Positions 7,645 through 17,830 of a stretch of DNA of 47,150 nucleotides are shown here, piece after piece. Each line of letters opens with the position of its first letter. The stretch's first letter is position 1. A program made the translations under genes and the position numbers. This stretch comes from Verrucomicrobiota bacterium (lineage in GTDB: Bacteria > Verrucomicrobiota > Verrucomicrobiia > Limisphaerales > UBA11320): assembly GCA_016199985.1 (NCBI GenBank), contig JACQFQ010000071.1, forward strand, positions 1-47,150, in the 5' to 3' direction. The notes beneath the pieces are model-generated. The model saw nothing but the letters and a program-made list of their open reading frames with translations. It did not search any database and was not told the origin of the DNA.

Positions 7645-9113
7645 GCCCGGGCCCTCGCTTTCTTGTCCGATCCGGGGCTGCGCCCTCCGCAACACCACTG
7701 GAAAAATTCCGCCCGGATCGTGGCGGTATTGGTTGCGAATGACTTGAGGAGGGCGACCGCCAGAATGATCTGGCCCAGAAGCAGGGCAAGGTATCCGGTG
7801 GTGGCTGAGCGTATAAAAAGGGTCATCGTGCTGGACGCGGCCGTGAAAGCCACCGAAGGATCCGCCAGCTTTCCACCAACAGACACCCCGCCAAGCAGGT
7901 AGCTCCCCGAGATGAGAACGATGCCAAGAAGGCTCAGCAGCAGGTGCGCAATGAAGGGCAAACGTTTCGGGAAGCGCCCACCCAAAATGCGTTCCCAGAT
8001 GTGGGCGATCGCGCCCATGAAGAGCAGACCGGCGAAGCCGAAAACGGCAAAATGCAAGATCCCTTGGGAGTAGGTCGTGAAAAGCAAAGTGCGGGGAGCG
8101 GGGCCGATCGTTGAAAGAATGTCCAACAGCACGAAAATCGGGAAGGACAGCGAACCAAAGAGAACATAGGGCCATGCGACGCCCTCGTTCGCGGAGGTCT
8201 TGCCGGCGAACCAAGTGTACAGGCAATCCATGGTAAAGGCCGCAGCTGGCACGATGATCAGCCACTTGGCGCCCACTCCCACTCCCAGGAGCCAGCGCGG
8301 AAGCGGACCATCCGCCATCAGGCTCAATCCGCTCCATCCGCCAAAAACAACCAGGGTCCAGAAGCACAGCAGCGCGGAATCATGGCTGCGGAGGGGCTTG
8401 CCTGTGACCTTCGGAAGCAGATAGTAAGCGACCGCCATCGCCATGGAGGTCAGCCAAAGGTAGGTCATTCCGTTGACGAAATAGGCGTTCACCACGGCCT
8501 GCATCACGCCTCGCAGGGGTTCGACCACCGCGAGCATGTAGGCAAGCGACATCAGCCAGGGAAAGACCAGCAGCCCCGCAAGGAGGAACCAGACGGAAAC
8601 GTAGAGCTGCTTCTCTTCGCGCTTGTGCAACGTGTAGAGGGCGCTCAGCGCGACGAGGGCGTAGCCTCCGACAATGATGGAGGCGCCCTGGCGGGGAATC
8701 TCCATCCATGTGAACCCGGTGGTCTGGCCCGCGAGCACTTGCAGAACCCCGAACGCGACCCCGGCGTTGAGCGCCAGCGCCCCGATGCCCGCGATCCCGG
8801 ACAACCGGAGCTCGACGCGGGACAATCTTGAAATCATCCAGAGGGAGCAGCCCAGGGCGGCTTGAGCGGCAAAACCGTAGAGCACGGCGTCCATGAACGC
8901 CGGCCGCAACCGGCCATAGCTGACCCACTCGCACTGCGCCCAGAAGCCCGGGGCGTGCATTTTGATCGAGGAGAAGAGACCCATCGTCAGCCCGATGATC
9001 AACCACGACATCGCCCCTGTGAAAAGCAACACCACGGGCCAACGGCACGAGCGATCGATCCGATCTGGATCGACGACCGACGCGCTCTGCGAGATATGTT
9101 TGGTATCGCCCAT
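7641..9113 (-). CDS. CcoN-like heme-copper-oxidase homologue lacking metal ligands
   Basis: A 490-residue polytopic membrane protein (about 12 helices) with clear similarity to cbb3 oxidase subunit I: WVSYGRLRPAFMDAVLYGF, AYYLLPKVTGKP, LCFWTLVVFGGWSG and YSQGILHFAVFGF align without gaps to CcoN landmarks. Compared with canonical CcoN as I know it, the low-spin heme His in RPLHTNA is F73. The first Cu-B His (YGHNA) is N214, the HH pair (WAGPHH) is S264-L265, and the high-spin heme His (GHVHSG) is I352. Only H354, the second low-spin ligand, remains. The protein is full length and its genes are intact and overlapping, so this is not simple decay. It is unlikely to reduce oxygen. A structural or electron-relay role alongside ACIII is inferred. 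Confidence 0.85.
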   Translation of the reverse strand: MGDTKHISQSASVVDPDRIDRSCRWPVVLLFTGAMSWLIIGLTMGLFSSIKMHAPGFWAQCEWVSYGRLRPAFMDAVLYGFAAQAALGCSLWMISRLSRVELRLSGIAGIGALALNAGVAFGVLQVLAGQTTGFTWMEIPRQGASIIVGGYALVALSALYTLHKREEKQLYVSVWFLLAGLLVFPWLMSLAYMLAVVEPLRGVMQAVVNAYFVNGMTYLWLTSMAMAVAYYLLPKVTGKPLRSHDSALLCFWTLVVFGGWSGLSLMADGPLPRWLLGVGVGAKWLIIVPAAAFTMDCLYTWFAGKTSANEGVAWPYVLFGSLSFPIFVLLDILSTIGPAPRTLLFTTYSQGILHFAVFGFAGLLFMGAIAHIWERILGGRFPKRLPFIAHLLLSLLGIVLISGSYLLGGVSVGGKLADPSVAFTAASSTMTLFIRSATTGYLALLLGQIILAVALLKSFATNTATIRAEFFQWCCGGRSPGSDKKARARA

Positions 9114-9124
9114 CGGGTCTTCGC

Positions 9125-9472
9125 TTATTCGAAGGTCGGAATGAAATTGGCCTTGTCCGAGCGCGACACAAGATTGCTGCGGGCGGCGTCGGGATTGGCG
9201 CGGTACATCTGCTCTGTGAGCGCGACCGCCTGGCTAACCTTGAGCCGGTAGATGCCCTTCGCCCCGTCGATCTTCGCGTAGCTGTTGATCTCGGCCTCCG
9301 CGGCGGCGCGAGTTTCGGTCAAGGCCTTGGATCGCTCCTGCGAGCGTGCGGCGTTGAGCGAAGGCGGCGCGGAGACGTTCTTCATCGCGACCGCCAACAC
9401 GCCCACGATGGCGAACGCGCCCAGCAAGGCGACAGCGTAAGGAACCACGGATCGATCGTTGTCAGTTCTCAT
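9125..9472 (-). CDS. Small membrane protein of the ACIII operon, unknown function
   Basis: A 115-residue protein that I do not recognise. One transmembrane helix at about residues 10-31 (VPYAVALLGAFAIVGVLAVAM) is followed by a roughly 80-residue hydrophilic, alpha-helical, Ala/Glu/Arg-rich domain without cysteine, so no heme or Fe-S site. It lies 8 nt downstream of actF and 11 nt upstream of the CcoN-like gene, so it is surely cotranscribed. Position between the ACIII genes and the cbb3-like genes suggests an assembly or linker subunit, by inference only. The topology predicts that the soluble part is periplasmic or cytoplasmic depending on orientation, which cannot be settled here. Confidence 0.75.
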   Translation of the reverse strand: MRTDNDRSVVPYAVALLGAFAIVGVLAVAMKNVSAPPSLNAARSQERSKALTETRAAAEAEINSYAKIDGAKGIYRLKVSQAVALTEQMYRANPDAARSNLVSRSDKANFIPTFE

Positions 9473-9480
9473 GATGACTC

Positions 9481-10746
9481 CTATTTCACGGCTTTCGGCG
9501 CGGCGTGGCCATGATCGCCGGCGTCATGGTCGTGAAAATGAACACCCAGCGCCTCGGCCAGACGCGGATCCCTCACAGGATAGGGAGCGCTCGCCCCGAA
9601 ACCCTTGAGCCAGGCCGCGCTCGCGACGCCTCCGATGAAAAGAAAGCACCCGATGTCCGTCAGGGTGAGCTCGAAACCTTTGGGGCGGAATATCGGCATG
9701 ACATTGAAGCTCATGTCGCAGAAATGCATAAGCCACGCCCATGCGCAGACCGGCAGGATGACGGGCAGCGAGAGCTTCGCGTCGATGCGCAGCAGAGCGA
9801 GGAATGGAATCACGAAATGGCCGAACACGATGAGCATCGAGATCCCCCACCAGGCGCCAATTTCGCGCTTCACGTAGTAGAAGGTTTCCTCGGGGATCGC
9901 GCCGTTCCAGATAATGAAGTATTGGGAAAAGTTGATGTAGGCGTAGAAGACCGTGAAGGCGAAGAAAAGCGTTGCGGTGTCGTGAAACTGCTTCCGCTGG
10001 ATCACCTGACCCAAAACCCCATCGCGTTTGAGAACCAGCGACAAAGCGTAAACCGTCGCCAAAGTGGTCCAAACGCTCCCGGCGAAATAGTACACGCCAT
10101 ACATCGTGGAGAAAAACTGATGCTCCAGTCCCTTCATCCACATAATCGCGCCCATCGTCGTGGAGAGAGCGAAGGCAAAGATGCCCCACGCGGAGTAGAA
10201 TCGCAGCTTGCGGGTATGCGAGGCCGCGCCGTCGGCGTCCTGGGCGACGGAGTGCCTTCGAAGCTGGAACGTGAGAAACGACAAGAGGACGAAGACGCCT
10301 ATGGTGACGCCGTACCAGCCGCCCATCGTGAACAGAGGATACTTCGCGTGGAGAGCGTGATCGGACTCGGGCGGGTCGATGGTCATCCACGGATAAATGG
10401 TTTTCGCGAGCGCCAGGATCGGAATGAACAGAACGAACATCGTCGGCGCGAGGCAGGCGAGGTTCTCATTGATGCGACGCAGCGGAACCGACCAACTGGC
10501 GTCGAACAGGTGGTGGACGAGAGTGAGGAACAGTCCGCCCAGGCAGAGGCTCATGAAAAACATAAACGCCTGGAGGTAGGACGGCCCGAACTGTTGGGCG
10601 AAGCCGGATTCCGGCGTCTTCGAAGCCAGAGCGCCCAGGACCGCGATCACCGCGCCGATGCCGGCCACGGCGAGGGTCTTCTTGGTGTGCTTGGCCGCGA
10701 AGCCGGCCGCCCCGGCGCTGAGAGTGGTTCCAGAGTTCGAATCCAT
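9481..10746 (-). CDS. actF: ACIII quinol:cytochrome c oxidoreductase membrane subunit ActF
   Basis: A 421-residue polytopic protein of the NrfD/PsrC-like family, paralogous to ActC. It forms part of the membrane domain of alternative complex III, which oxidises menaquinol or ubiquinol and passes electrons to cytochrome c or an oxidase. About ten hydrophobic helices are visible. Family-typical stretches include FMSLCLGGLFLTLVHHLFDASWSVPLRR near the N-terminus and FAFTVFYAYINFSQYFIIWNG in the middle. The C-terminus is His-rich (GVHFHDHDAGDHGH). The start at 10746 (MDSNSGTT) lies 4 nt after the actE stop. An earlier in-frame ATG would overlap actE by 77 nt and adds unrelated sequence. Confidence 0.9.
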   Translation of the reverse strand: MDSNSGTTLSAGAAGFAAKHTKKTLAVAGIGAVIAVLGALASKTPESGFAQQFGPSYLQAFMFFMSLCLGGLFLTLVHHLFDASWSVPLRRINENLACLAPTMFVLFIPILALAKTIYPWMTIDPPESDHALHAKYPLFTMGGWYGVTIGVFVLLSFLTFQLRRHSVAQDADGAASHTRKLRFYSAWGIFAFALSTTMGAIMWMKGLEHQFFSTMYGVYYFAGSVWTTLATVYALSLVLKRDGVLGQVIQRKQFHDTATLFFAFTVFYAYINFSQYFIIWNGAIPEETFYYVKREIGAWWGISMLIVFGHFVIPFLALLRIDAKLSLPVILPVCAWAWLMHFCDMSFNVMPIFRPKGFELTLTDIGCFLFIGGVASAAWLKGFGASAPYPVRDPRLAEALGVHFHDHDAGDHGHAAPKAVK

Positions 10747-10750
10747 AGCC

Positions 10751-11371
10751 TTACTTGATTGAAGCCCGATCCGCCGCAGGGATGTCATCCAACAGCCCCA
10801 GTCGCGACAACTGCAGCGCGCGCACATACGCCACCACGGCCCAGCGATCCTTCGGGTCCAGCACCGAACCGTAAGCTCCCATCAAATTCCTGCCGTTGGT
10901 GATGGTGTCGAAGATTTGACCGTCCGACGCGGTCACGAGCTTCCGCCCCTTCTGGTCGTGCAGGTCGCCAACCAGGGTCATCCCCAACTTCGATGTGACG
11001 CCCTTTCCGTCTCCCGAAGCGCCGTGGCACGGCAGGCAGTAGATGGTGTAGCGCTCCTGCCCTCGCGCCATGAGCTCGCTAGTCACAGGCACCGGGATTG
11101 CGTTCACAAAATTCGTGCCGCCAGGGATGCGGCCGGTGTTCTCCGCGGTCTGTTCCCAACGCGAGTTGCGGGCAATCGTCCCCTGGGGGGGCAGCTGACT
11201 GCTGCGGCCATCCTTGAAAAAAGCGTTCTCCGCCTGCGGCCTCAGCTTCGGTTGCCGATCCATGTCGGGGAACAGCTCGATGGGCGGTCGGCGCGTCTTG
11301 TCGCCTTTGAACCCGGCGAAGCCCACGACAACCGCCACGCAGACCACCCAGACTATAAAGATGTAGCGCAT
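10751..11371 (-). CDS. actE: ACIII mono-heme cytochrome c subunit ActE
   Basis: A 206-residue membrane-anchored cytochrome c. The N-terminus (MRYIFIVWVVCVAVVVGFAG) is a signal anchor. A proline-rich linker (ELFPDMDRQPKLRPQ) leads to a class I cytochrome domain with heme motif CLPCHGASGDGKG. The distal Met is probably in GRNLMGAYGSVL. In characterised ACIII, ActE carries electrons from the iron-sulfur/multiheme part towards the terminal acceptor. The gene shares one nucleotide with the actD stop region and is followed by actF after 4 nt, the standard act order. Confidence 0.9.
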   Translation of the reverse strand: MRYIFIVWVVCVAVVVGFAGFKGDKTRRPPIELFPDMDRQPKLRPQAENAFFKDGRSSQLPPQGTIARNSRWEQTAENTGRIPGGTNFVNAIPVPVTSELMARGQERYTIYCLPCHGASGDGKGVTSKLGMTLVGDLHDQKGRKLVTASDGQIFDTITNGRNLMGAYGSVLDPKDRWAVVAYVRALQLSRLGLLDDIPAADRASIK

Positions 11372-11922
11372 TAGTCTCTCACCTCCTCAATCCGCTTGGA
11401 GCCTGTCGTTTCAAGAAGCCTCTTGGTCTCAGCGTCGGAGAACTTGGGGTCCGCCGTCTCCACAAAGAGGAAGAATGTGTCGTCCGTGGAGCGCGCGAAC
11501 CGCTCCATTTTGAACAGAGGGTTATAGAGCCTAGGGAGTCGATTCATGATGAACATGCCGAAGAGCGAACCAAAGGCGCCCAGCAGAATCGTGCACTCGT
11601 ACGCCACGGGGAAGGAATAGATGGGGCTGAACAGCGGCTTGCCTCCGACCGCGATCGGGTAGTCCGACGCGTTCATCCACCAGATCATGATCATCCCGCA
11701 GGTGTAGCCCGTAAGCGCCGCGATGAAGGTGAACCAACCCACGCGCGAATTGCCCAAGCCCATCGCGTCGTCCATCCCATGGACAGGGAAGGGCGTGTAG
11801 ACATCCCAGCGGCGATACCCGGCGTCCCGGAACTTTTCTGCCGCGCGCATCAGCTCGCCCGGCGTGGCGTACTCCGCCAGCAGGCCCAGCTTCACGGTAT
11901 AATCGGTGTTCAATTCAGGCAT
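11371..11922 (-). CDS. actD: ACIII subunit ActD (DUF3341)
   Basis: A 183-residue DUF3341 protein. The N-terminal soluble part resembles other ActD proteins in GLLAEYATPGELMRAAEKFRDAGYRRWDVYTPFPVHGMD. Two transmembrane helices follow at about residues 61-80 (FTFIAALTGYTCGMIMIWWM) and 97-120 (FPVAYECTILLGAFGSLFGMF), then a soluble C-terminal tail. ActD carries no cofactor and helps assemble the membrane domain of ACIII. It starts 14 nt after the actC stop and its stop overlaps the actE start by one base. Confidence 0.92.
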   Translation of the reverse strand: MPELNTDYTVKLGLLAEYATPGELMRAAEKFRDAGYRRWDVYTPFPVHGMDDAMGLGNSRVGWFTFIAALTGYTCGMIMIWWMNASDYPIAVGGKPLFSPIYSFPVAYECTILLGAFGSLFGMFIMNRLPRLYNPLFKMERFARSTDDTFFLFVETADPKFSDAETKRLLETTGSKRIEEVRD

Positions 11923-11936
11923 GGCGTCAGATGCGG

Positions 11937-13399
<1,463 letters not shown>

Positions 13400-13400
<1 letters not shown>

Positions 13401-16400
13401 TAGTGGGTCCCTTTCTTCTCAGCGTGGCTCTCAGCGGGCGCGCCTTCATGCCCGCCGGCGTGCGCCGCCCCATGCGGAGCGGCGAACGGGTCCGCATGCT
13501 CCGTCTCCATGTATTCCTTCGTGGTGAGAGGAATCTTGATCCGTTCGTAATCGGGCATCTGCGGATTCGGGTTCCGCACCTTTGCCAGATACGTCGTGCG
13601 CGGACGGGTGTCGAGGAATCCAAGAACGGAGTAATCCCGCTGGCTCTTCTTTAGCCGCGAAACCTGGCTGTTCGGATCCAAAAGATTTCCGAAGACAATC
13701 GCCTCCGCCGGACAGGCCTGCTGGCACGCGGTCTTGAAGGCTCCATCGGGCACTTGAACATTGCCGCTGGCTCGGGCTTTCACCTTCTGCGAAATCTTGG
13801 CTTCCTCGATCCGCTGAACGCAATAGGTGCACTTCTCCATGACTCCCCGCATCCGGACGGAAACGTTCGGATTCTTGGAAAGCTTCATCAGCTCCCATTC
13901 CTCTTCAGGCCGATATCCCTTGTCGGGGTTCTTGAACCATCGAATGACATCCCACTCGCCGGCGGTGGAGCTGAGGACCGGGGTCTTGTAAAACGGCCCT
14001 TTGAGCTGTTCCAGCGGACGCTTGTTGTAATCGAAAAAGTTAAAGCGACGAACCTTATACGGGCAGTTGTTCGAGCAATAGCGAGTGCCGACACAGCGGT
14101 TGTAGGCCATCACGTTCAGGCCTTCCTCGTCATGAACCGTCGCATTGACGGGGCAGACGCTCTCGCACGGGGCGTTCTCGCAGTGGAGACAGAACATCGG
14201 CTGAACCACGGTCTGCGGATCATCGATTTGATCCTCAGGGCTCATCTCCATCGCGCCGCTGTAATAGCGATCAATGCGGATCCACTGCATCTCGCGGTTG
14301 CGGTTGACCTGATCCTTTCCAACGATGGGAATATTGTTCTCGCTCTGGCAAGCGACAACGCAGGTGGCGCAGCCCACGCAGGAGTTCAAATCCACGGTCA
14401 TGCCCCATTGATGCACATCGCTGTGCAGCATCGGGCCAGGGGGCTTGGCGCCTAGCTTGGCTTTCTCATCCTCATACTCAACGTAAGTATGCTTGTAGAG
14501 CCGGTTCGCCAAACGTCCGTCAACGCCATCCTCCTTTTTGATGTGCCCGGAGTGATGCGGGGAATCGAGATCGAAATTGCGGGCGAAATCGGGGTGCTTC
14601 TTGAAGTCCTCGAGGTTCGCCTCGCGAATGATCGGCCGACCTTCCATGGACCCATGCTCCTGGGTGATGGAGATCGGGAAAGTCTCGCCAGTGCGCGCCA
14701 GCTTGGCGCCGCTCGCCAGGTGCAGGGAGTCGGAGGTTCGCAGCGAATAGGCGTTGAAGCCCACGCGATTCTTGGCGCTCGACCCGCCAACGCGGCCGCT
14801 CTTCTCGCGACCGTATCCGAGGGCCAAGGCGACGACATTGTCAGCCAGTCCGGCTTGGATCCAGACAGGACCTCGCACCTTGCGGTCGCCCACAGAAATC
14901 TCAACGAGCTCCTTGTTCGCCAAGCCCAGAGCCTTGGCGGTCTTGTTGCTCATCAGGACGACATTGTCCCAGGTGATCTTCGTGATGGGATCGGGAAGTT
15001 CCTGCAGCCATCCGTTGTTATTGTAGCGCCCGTCGTCCAGGGAGTAATCGCGATGGAAGATGACTTCCAAAGTCTGGGGCGTAGGGGCCGGGCGAACGGC
15101 AACCGCCGAAACGACCTCGATCACCGCGGGGTAGTTGACCGAGGCGGCGACGCTCTGGTTGTTCGATCCTGGGAGAAAGCCATCGTGGAGGAACTTGCCC
15201 CATCGCGCGTCGAAATCGGCGGCGGAAGCTCCGGCAATGCTCCGGAAAGTCTGCTGAACGATCTCGTGAGGACGCACCACAGGAGCGCCCATCAATCGCG
15301 CCAGAACTTCGAGCTCAGTCAATCCGCCGAAGAGCGGATCGATCAAGGGCTGAACGGGCACGTAGGAACCATCCGATGTGCGGCCGTCGCCCCAGGACTC
15401 AAGGAAGTGGGCGGCCGGCAGTTGCCAGTCGATTTGCGCGGAGGTCTCGTCCTCCTGGTAGTAGCTCAGACGGATGACCGTCCTGGCTTTCCGTTGAGCC
15501 GCGGACCATCCCAATTCAGCGGGCGCTGTATAGCCCGGGTTCCCCCCTAGGATCACCAATGTGTCGACTTTGCCGGCGCTGAGGTCCTGCGCGAGCTCCT
15601 GAATCCCCAGAGCGACAGGCGGCGGCGATGGCTTGAGAACGGCGAGGCTGCTGAGGCTACCGAGCGCGGCGTTGATCGCGTGAGCAATCGCATGAACCGC
15701 GAGAGGCTGGCGATGTCCCGCTACGACCAAAGCCTTCCCCTTGTTCTCAGGTTTCGCGAGGTCTTTTGCGCACTCCTGGATCCACTTGGGATTCACTCCC
15801 GCGGGCAACGCGATCTTGGAAAGAGCCTCAAGCAGTCCTGCCGCCGGAGTGGTTCCCGACGCCTTGATGACCTCGGTCGCCAAGGCCGCGGCGACGCCGG
15901 GAATCGCGCTCGAAGCCACGCGCAACCGATGGTCGGCATTGGCGCCCGTCAGTGTCAGGAGCGCTTCGGCCGCGTAAAGCCGGTTCATGCCGCTTTCCGT
16001 GTTCTCAACACGACGCCGTTGGGCAAAAAGGCGGATGCTGCGATGTCGATCCTCCTCGGCGCCGAGAAGATCGCAATCGAGGGAGACGATCACGTTGGCC
16101 TGATCCAGCTTGTAATAGGGAACCCCGGACTGCCCGAGGACTCGAATCGCGGCGCGCTGGGCAACCTCGAGATCCAACGGGTCGTGGCTGTAGACACGCG
16201 CCTGCGGGAAACGGCGGGCAAAATCGGCCAACAGCCGATCACGGGACGGCGACTGGCAGGGTTCGACGAGGACAGCGAGTCCGAGGCCGCCCTGGTTGGC
16301 CGTGGTGAACTTGCGGGAGACGATCGACAGCATGTCGAGCCCCTGCTCGCGTGTCGTGGAGGCGCCGGCTTGCGTGAAACTCCGTGAACGATCGGGATCG

Positions 16401-16840
16401 TACAGGTTCAGGATCGAAGCCTGGGTGTAGAGGTCCGTCCCGCCGTTGCTGTCAGGATGCTCGGAGTTTCCTTCTATTTTCGTCGGCCGCCCTTCATGGG
16501 ATTTTACGACGAGGGGGATCGATGCGGACCGCGTGGGCATTGAGGTCGCGTAGTACTGAGCGGTCCCATGCACGTAGCCTTCCGGAAGCCGCGAGAAGGG
16601 CATGATCTTCTCCTCGGGCCGGCGGCAGCCCGTCAGGCCCGCCCCAGCGAGAAGGAACGACGCGCCCATGATCTTCATGAAATGGCGGCGTCCCACGGGA
16701 TCGGTAAACTCGCTTGCGCCCGCGGGGAACTCGCGGTGGAGGAACTCCTGAAACTCAGGGGTATGGGCCAACTGGTCCAAGCTGCGCCAGTACTTTTGGC
16801 CGATCTCCGGCTCGGGACAGGGAGGCGGGATTGTTTTCAT
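13400..16840 (-). CDS. actB: ACIII iron-sulfur subunit ActB (molybdopterin-oxidoreductase-like fused to ferredoxin domain)
   Basis: A 1146-residue fusion typical of ActB. The N-terminus carries a Tat-type signal (GRRHFMKIMGASFLLAGAGLTG, residues about 51-72). Residues to about 780 resemble the molybdopterin oxidoreductase fold, which in ACIII is known to hold no molybdenum cofactor. From about residue 810 a DmsB/NrfC-like ferredoxin domain has four cysteine clusters: CVGCATCVVACQ (from C821), CLHCENAPCESVCP, CVGTRYCSNNCP, and CTYC paired with CQQACPAEA. These form the electron wire from quinol to the ActA/ActE hemes. The C-terminus is His/Ala-rich. The gene overlaps actA by 4 nt. Confidence 0.94.
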
Positions 16841-17490
16841 CGATGACAGGCCGAGCAGTTTTGGGATGCGTTTACTTTCCAGTCGTGGGCGAATTGCTCC
16901 CCTTGGGACTTCTGGACGTCGGGATTTGCGCCCTTCCAGCCCAGATCCGTTATTCGATCCAAGGGACGAAGATTCGGTCCAGGGTTCCTATGGCAATCCA
17001 GACAGAAGGTCATGCTGAGGGGCTTCGCATGGTAAACTTCGTCCATCTTGTTGATCTCCCCGTGACAGTGAACACAACTCACGCCGCGGTTCACATGCAC
17101 CGAGTGGTTGAAATAGACGTAGTCCGGAACCTTATGCACCTGCACCCACGGAACGGGCCTTCCGTCCTGAGCGGAGTCTCGAATGATCTGAAGGCGGGGA
17201 TCCTCCTTGAGGATCTGGTTGTGGCAGTTCATGCAGGTCGTTGCCGAAGGAATGTTGGAATACCAACTCTTCTCGACCTGGGAATGGCAGTAGCGACAGT
17301 CCAACCCCACCTGATCGACGTGCACGCTGTGAGGAAAAGGGACCGGTTGGATTGGGGAGTAGCCAACACGGGTATACTTGGGGCTAAAATAGTACCAAAT
17401 GCCGCCTACAGCCCCTCCGCCGAATAAAAGCAGAACGAGAACTGCCATAGCCGGAAGTCGATTCGTCCATTTAGGAAAAATGTCGGACAT
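16837..17490 (-). CDS. actA: ACIII pentaheme cytochrome c subunit ActA
   Basis: A 217-residue membrane-anchored multiheme cytochrome and first gene of the act operon. One N-terminal helix spans about residues 13-35 (MAVLVLLLFGGGAVGGIWYYF). The periplasmic part has exactly five CxxCH sites: CRYCH, CMNCH, CVHCH, CLDCH and CSACH, the last being five residues before the end. FPHSVHVDQVGLDC and FNHSVHVNRGVSC provide distal His ligands. This matches the pentaheme ActA of characterised ACIII. The operon promoter should lie in the 300 nt upstream, but no clear boxes were recognised there. Confidence 0.95.
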   Translation of the reverse strand: MSDIFPKWTNRLPAMAVLVLLLFGGGAVGGIWYYFSPKYTRVGYSPIQPVPFPHSVHVDQVGLDCRYCHSQVEKSWYSNIPSATTCMNCHNQILKEDPRLQIIRDSAQDGRPVPWVQVHKVPDYVYFNHSVHVNRGVSCVHCHGEINKMDEVYHAKPLSMTFCLDCHRNPGPNLRPLDRITDLGWKGANPDVQKSQGEQFAHDWKVNASQNCSACHR

Positions 17491-17794
17491 TTCACCAAAT
17501 CGCCGCTGGGCAATAGTTGATTGTTTGGTTTGGGTAAGACAAAGGCCCGAACGGGGCTAACGACGGCCACAAAGAACCGAAACCCCACCCCGCCGTCAAA
17601 TCATTTCTCAGACCGGCTAACTCGTCGGAGCTTTCGCAGGTCGTTTGAGCCCATGCTTTGCCGCCACTTCGCTCACCAGCGATGTGTTTAGCCAAGCGCC
17701 CATGACCGTCGCAAGAAAGTTTGTGAAATTTTTCACGAATTCGCGTGGAGTAATAATTCTGATAAGCAGGTTGTGGCATCGGGCCGCGCCACGG
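17491..17794. other. Upstream regulatory region of the act operon
   Basis: No gene is visible between actA and the cupin gene. The stretch must contain the act promoter. A short dyad, GTGAAATTTTTCAC at 17723-17736 (GTGAA-N4-TTCAC), resembles a regulator binding site and lies about 235 nt upstream of the actA start. The surrounding sequence is AT-rich compared with neighbouring genes. No specific transcription factor can be named. Confidence 0.4.
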
Positions 17795-17823
17795 TGAGCG
17801 GGAGAGTCACTGAATCCCGCTCA
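17795..17823 (-). terminator. Hairpin terminator after the cupin gene
   Basis: A perfect 9-bp stem (TGAGCGGGA / TCCCGCTCA) with an 11-nt loop begins 7 nt beyond the stop codon of the cupin gene. It separates that gene from the act operon. No T-run follows on the minus strand. Confidence 0.55.
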
Positions 17824-17830
17824 GGAACAC

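Noticed and set aside
7645..8367. Upstream extension of the CcoO-like frame on the minus strand
   Set aside because: Same-strand shadow of the CcoN-like gene in another frame. The CcoO membrane anchor begins at 7644.
7641..9113. Interpretation as an ordinary, functional cbb3 oxidase catalytic subunit
   Set aside because: Five of six essential histidines are absent in an otherwise gap-free comparison, so the simple oxidase label would mislead.
9505..10758. A 417-codon plus-strand frame opposite actF
   Set aside because: Composition (Arg/Glu/Asp/Gln-rich, no motifs) is typical of the reverse complement of a membrane-protein gene.
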